From: Winogradskyella luteola
GTDB taxonomy: Bacteria > Bacteroidota > Bacteroidia > Flavobacteriales > Flavobacteriaceae
DNA length: 64,000 nt
Assembly: GCF_019203985.1 (NCBI RefSeq)
Contig: NZ_JAGSPD010000003.1
Span: forward strand, 281,206-345,205
Direction: 5' to 3'
Below are positions 61,099 to 64,000 of the stretch, piece after piece (the first letter of the stretch is position 1; each line of letters starts with the position of its first letter). The notes beneath the pieces are model-generated. The model ran no database searches and had not been told where the DNA came from. It saw only the letters and a list, made by a program, of their open reading frames with translations. Position numbers and translations under genes: made by a program.

Positions 61099-61656
61099 TT
61101 ATTTATTCTTTTTAGGAGATATGAACATAATCATACGCTTACCTTCAAGTTTTGGCATTTGTTCTACTTTGCCATATTCCTCAAGGTCTTGAGCCAATCT
61201 TAACAATAAGATTTGACCCTGCTCCTTAAATACTATTGATCGTCCTTTAAAAAACACAAAAGCTTTAAGCTTTGCCCCATCTTTTAAAAACTTAATAGCA
61301 TGTTTCTTTTTAAATTCGTAATCATGGTCATCTGTATTGGGACCGAAACGAATTTCCTTGACTACAACTTTAGTTGCTTTAGACTTTAACGCTTTTTCAC
61401 GTTTCTTTTGTTCGTAAAGAAACTTCTTATAATCCATGATTTTACAAACAGGAGGATTTGCATTTGGCGAAATCTCAACCAGATCCAAACCTTGCTCGTC
61501 AGCCATGGATAGCGCTTGTTTAATAGGATAAACTCCTACTTCAACATTGTCTCCTACAACTCTTACTTCTTCAGATCTAATTTTAGAATTTATACGATGT
61601 TTATCTTCTTGAGATACACGTCTGTTATAATTTCTTCTGTTTCTACGTATTGCTAT
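61099..61656 (-). CDS. infC: Translation initiation factor IF-3, AUA start codon
   Basis: Prevents subunit joining and checks the start codon on the 30S subunit. I extended the frame upstream of the first ATG (61506), because the sequence continues through the full N-terminal domain: [20 protein letters not shown], then [20 protein letters not shown]. The frame closes at TAA (61660-61662) just before ATA-GCA-ATA-CGT. By family (MAIRR start) initiation is at the ATA at 61654-61656, giving 185 residues. Bacterial infC commonly uses AUU/AUC/AUA so that IF-3 can repress itself. The C-terminal domain ([28 protein letters not shown]) is normal. Confidence 0.9.
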   Translation of the reverse strand: MAIRRNRRNYNRRVSQEDKHRINSKIRSEEVRVVGDNVEVGVYPIKQALSMADEQGLDLVEISPNANPPVCKIMDYKKFLYEQKKREKALKSKATKVVVKEIRFGPNTDDHDYEFKKKHAIKFLKDGAKLKAFVFFKGRSIVFKEQGQILLLRLAQDLEEYGKVEQMPKLEGKRMIMFISPKKNK

Positions 61657-61683
61657 GGCTTATATATTTAAATTAAACGTTAT

Positions 61684-63624
61684 TTATTTAAAAGTCTTTA
61701 AACTTTTATTTACTCTTTCTTTTATGATTTTTACAAAATCCATTACACTAATTGTGCCAAGGTCTTCACCACCATGTTCACGCACAGTTATTGTCTCATC
61801 TTGTGCTTCTTGCTCCCCTACAATAATCATAAACGGAAACTTTTGCATTTCCGCTTCACGAATTTTCTTACCTACAGTTTCATTTCTGTTGTCTGCAAGG
61901 GCGCGAATTTCGTCATTTTCTAGCAAATTTAAAACTTTTTCGGCGTATTTTTCATATTTCTCACTAATTGAGATAATAATAGCTTGCTCTGGCATTAGCC
62001 AAAGTGGAAAATTACCACCTGTATGCTCTAATAAAATGGCTACGAACCTTTCCATACTTCCAAAAGGTGCACGATGAATCATAACAGGTCTGTGCAATTC
62101 ATTATCACTGCCTTTATATGTTAAATCAAAACGTTCAGGCAATGTATAATCTACTTGAATGGTTCCTAGTTGCCATTGACGACCAAGGGCATCTTTTACC
62201 ATAAAATCTAACTTAGGGCCGTAAAATGCTGCTTCACCGGTTTCTACAACATAATCCAACTCCTTATCCTTTGCGGCATTCAAAATTGCTTCTTCTGCTT
62301 TTTGCCATAGAGCGTCATCTCCAATATACTTGTCAGGATTTTCAGGGTCTCTTAAAGATACTTGGGCAGTGAAGTTTTCAAAACCTAAAGAGCCAAAGAC
62401 ATATAATACTAAGTCAATAACTTCTTTAAACTCAGTATCTAACTGATCTGGTGTGCAAAATATATGAGCATCATCCTGTGTAAACCCTCTTACTCGGGTT
62501 AAGCCATGTAATTCACCGCTTTGCTCATAACGATATACCGTTCCGAATTCAGCAAATCGCTTTGGCAATTCTTTATATGAATAAGGTTTGGCATTATAAA
62601 TCTCACAATGATGAGGGCAGTTCATCGGTTTTAAAAGAAATTCCTCATCTTCTTTAGGTGTTTTAATAGGTTGAAAACTGTCCTCTCCATATTTAGCATA
62701 ATGCCCAGAAGTTACATAAAGTTCTTTTTGACCTATATGTGGGCTGACAACCATTTCATAGCCTGCTTTCTTTTGGGCGGCTTTTAAGAAATTTTCTAAT
62801 CGCTCTCTTAAAGCTGCACCTTTTGGTAGCCATAAAGGCAGGCCTTGTCCTACTTTTTGTGAAAAGGTAAAAAGCTCCAGTTCTTTTCCAAGTTTTCTGT
62901 GGTCACGCTTTTTAGCTTCTTCTAAAAGGTGAAGATATTCAGTAAGCTCCTTTTGTTTTGGGAACGAAATACCATAAACTCTAGTGAGTTGCTTTTCATT
63001 TTCGTCTCCTTTATAATAAGCACCAGCGACACTTAGAATTTTCACAGCTTTAATAATACTGGTATTAGGAATGTGTCCGCCTCGGCATAAATCTGTAAAT
63101 GAAGAGTGGTCACAAAAACTGATAGTGCCATCTTCAAGATTTTCAATTAAATCAACTTTATATTCATTTTTACCCTCATAATAGAATAGAGCATCAGCTT
63201 TAGAAACTTCTCGCATTTTAAACTCATGTTTTCCACGAGCAATCTCTATCATCTTATTTTCAATGGTCTTAAAGTCTTTTTCTGAAATGACTCCATCTCC
63301 TAGATCTACATCATAATAAAAACCATTATCTATTGCAGGGCCGACCCATAGCTTTACATTAGGGTATAATTCCTCTAATGCCTGAGCTAAAACGTGAGCA
63401 GAAGAATGCCAAAACGCTTTTTTGCCAGCATCATCTCTCCATGTGTATAACGTAAGACTACCATCTGTGGTTAATGGAGTGGTGGTTTCAACAACAGAGT
63501 CATTGAATTTTGCTGAGATAACATTGCGCGCAAATCCTTCGCTAATATCTACAGCCACTTCACAAGGAGTTACATCTTTATCAAAAGATCTAACAGAACC
63601 ATCAGGTAGAGTAATTTTAATCAT
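61684..63624 (-). CDS. thrS: Threonine--tRNA ligase
   Basis: Class II synthetase of 646 residues. Domains are TGS (1-60, MIKITLPDGSVRSFDKD), the editing domain with HSSAHVLAQALEELYP (HxxxH) and the SFTDLCRGGHIPNT region (about 170-185), the catalytic core with MNCPHHCEIY zinc site, the motif 2 stretch GTVYRYEQSGELHGLTRVRGF split over its loop, and a C-terminal anticodon domain. ATG at 63624, first gene of the thrS-infC-rpmI-rplT operon, with a promoter just upstream. Confidence 0.96.
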   Translation of the reverse strand: MIKITLPDGSVRSFDKDVTPCEVAVDISEGFARNVISAKFNDSVVETTTPLTTDGSLTLYTWRDDAGKKAFWHSSAHVLAQALEELYPNVKLWVGPAIDNGFYYDVDLGDGVISEKDFKTIENKMIEIARGKHEFKMREVSKADALFYYEGKNEYKVDLIENLEDGTISFCDHSSFTDLCRGGHIPNTSIIKAVKILSVAGAYYKGDENEKQLTRVYGISFPKQKELTEYLHLLEEAKKRDHRKLGKELELFTFSQKVGQGLPLWLPKGAALRERLENFLKAAQKKAGYEMVVSPHIGQKELYVTSGHYAKYGEDSFQPIKTPKEDEEFLLKPMNCPHHCEIYNAKPYSYKELPKRFAEFGTVYRYEQSGELHGLTRVRGFTQDDAHIFCTPDQLDTEFKEVIDLVLYVFGSLGFENFTAQVSLRDPENPDKYIGDDALWQKAEEAILNAAKDKELDYVVETGEAAFYGPKLDFMVKDALGRQWQLGTIQVDYTLPERFDLTYKGSDNELHRPVMIHRAPFGSMERFVAILLEHTGGNFPLWLMPEQAIIISISEKYEKYAEKVLNLLENDEIRALADNRNETVGKKIREAEMQKFPFMIIVGEQEAQDETITVREHGGEDLGTISVMDFVKIIKERVNKSLKTFK

Positions 63625-63649
63625 TATATATAGTATAAATTTTAGCCCA

Positions 63650-63679
63650 CAAAGATATATCTATATATATAAAGGACAA
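63650..63679 (-). promoter_or_regulatory. Promoter of the thrS-infC-rpmI-rplT operon
   Basis: On the minus strand TTG (63677-63679), 19 bases, TATCTTTG (63650-63657). The start of thrS is 26 bases downstream. Confidence 0.75.
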
Positions 63680-63766
63680 AGTGAAGTTTTGAATAAAAAA
63701 ACCACCTTCTAACTCCTTATGTATAAGGTGTATAAAAAAGTATTAAAAATAAAGTTAAAAAAGGTA

Positions 63767-63796
63767 TTGTGAGATTAAAAATGAGTTATATATTTG
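63767..63796 (+). promoter_or_regulatory. First tandem promoter (P1) of a probable rRNA operon
   Basis: TTG (63767-63769), 19 bases, TATATTTG (63789-63796), followed by GCGCCCC. The region after it has an imperfect hairpin CCGTTA/TAACGG (63801-63830). No gene is seen in 63625-64000 apart from these signals. Confidence 0.7.
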
Positions 63797-63890
63797 CGCC
63801 CCGTTAGCGTCGTATAGATGTCTTTAACGGCAGTTCGTTTCGATATAGGGGCATTGCCGGAAAAAAATAAAAATATTTTTCAAAAAGATG

Positions 63891-63921
63891 TTGCGGGAAA
63901 GAAAAAAGGGTTTTATATTTG
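63891..63921 (+). promoter_or_regulatory. Second tandem promoter (P2) of a probable rRNA operon
   Basis: TTG (63891-63893), 20 bases, TATATTTG (63914-63921), followed by GCACCCGC. A CTTAAC/GTTAAG stem at 63928-63949 follows, then AGTTCATAGACATATTGAAT, which resembles Flavobacteria 16S rRNA leaders. The operon would start off the right edge. Confidence 0.7.
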
Positions 63922-64000
63922 CACCCGCTTAACGAGGAAACGAGTTAAGAGAGCGAAAAAAAGAAGTTCATAGACATATTGAATTGACAGCGTAAGAGAC

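Noticed and set aside
1..64000. CRISPR arrays, insertion sequences, prophage or integrated plasmid
   Set aside because: No arrays of regular repeats, transposase, integrase or phage structural genes were seen in the frames I read.

Overview
The window is a 64 kb, gene-dense piece of a low-GC chromosome from a member of the Bacteroidota, almost certainly a (probably marine) Flavobacteriaceae. The grounds are Bacteroidota-type promoters (TTG, about 19 bp, TAnnTTTG), lipoproteins with MKK...SC signals, DUF4199, DUF2911, PorT-like and GldL-like families, a split transketolase, mitochondrial-type aconitase, and a zeaxanthin-type carotenoid set. It looks like core chromosome: there are no insertion sequences, phage genes, CRISPR arrays or toxin-antitoxin modules that I can support.

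Layout. 1-9.6 kb: phosphosugar mutase (cut by the left edge), a membrane-linked glycosyltransferase, DUF4199, ribosomal protein L31 type B, a GlmU-like protein, a PD40 protein, a peptide-binding lipoprotein and the tRNA methylthiotransferase MtaB. 9.6-12.7 kb: a hexapeptide acyltransferase overlapping a BKACE (beta-keto acid cleavage) enzyme, with an AtoE-type short-chain fatty acid permease upstream. 12.8-15.5 kb: a tiny Pmp3-like gene, an NAD(P)-binding protein, a DJ-1/PfpI protein and DUF2911. 15.6-24.1 kb: ClbS/DfsB-like protein, DUF6671, recG, trmH, small enzymes and a DEAD-box helicase. recG carries an in-frame DUF559 endonuclease-like domain of about 146 residues. 24.3-28.2 kb: hydrolase, LytTR regulator, lycopene cyclase, SRPBCC protein. 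28.4-33.9 kb: three PpiC/SurA-type isomerases, MoxR ATPase and a 66-residue GldL-like membrane protein. 34-38.3 kb: aconitase, Crp/Fnr regulator, TlpA-like reductase, P-loop kinase. 38.3-42.0 kb: a carotenoid operon led by a CarH-like (B12-binding MerR) regulator, then crtI, crtB and crtZ. 42.2-42.4 kb: tRNA-Leu and tRNA-Lys. 42.5-48.3 kb: aroK, a phosphoribosyltransferase, S4 protein, FKBP lipoprotein, PorT-like barrel, split transketolase. 48.4-56.4 kb: tgt, LptF/G permease, EamA transporter, accA, dnaB, AI-2E-type permease, class IV aminotransferase. 56.4-60.3 kb: sulfotransferase, a secreted conserved protein, and an operon of class III cyclase, EF-hand protein and YjbQ. 60.3-63.6 kb: rplT, rpmI, infC and thrS. 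The last 375 bases hold two tandem promoters and a leader that look like the start of an rRNA operon lying beyond the right edge.

The strongest unusual points are the DUF559 insertion inside recG with palindromic flanks, the CarH-like photoreceptor candidate at the head of the crt operon, an AUA start codon for infC (a downstream ATG would delete its N-terminal domain), a Tgt lacking the zinc-binding cysteines, the orphan BKACE/acyltransferase pair beside an acetoacetate-type permease, and the cyclase/EF-hand operon. Several genes (BKACE, LytTR, second PPIase, LptF/G) have only TTG or GTG as plausible starts.
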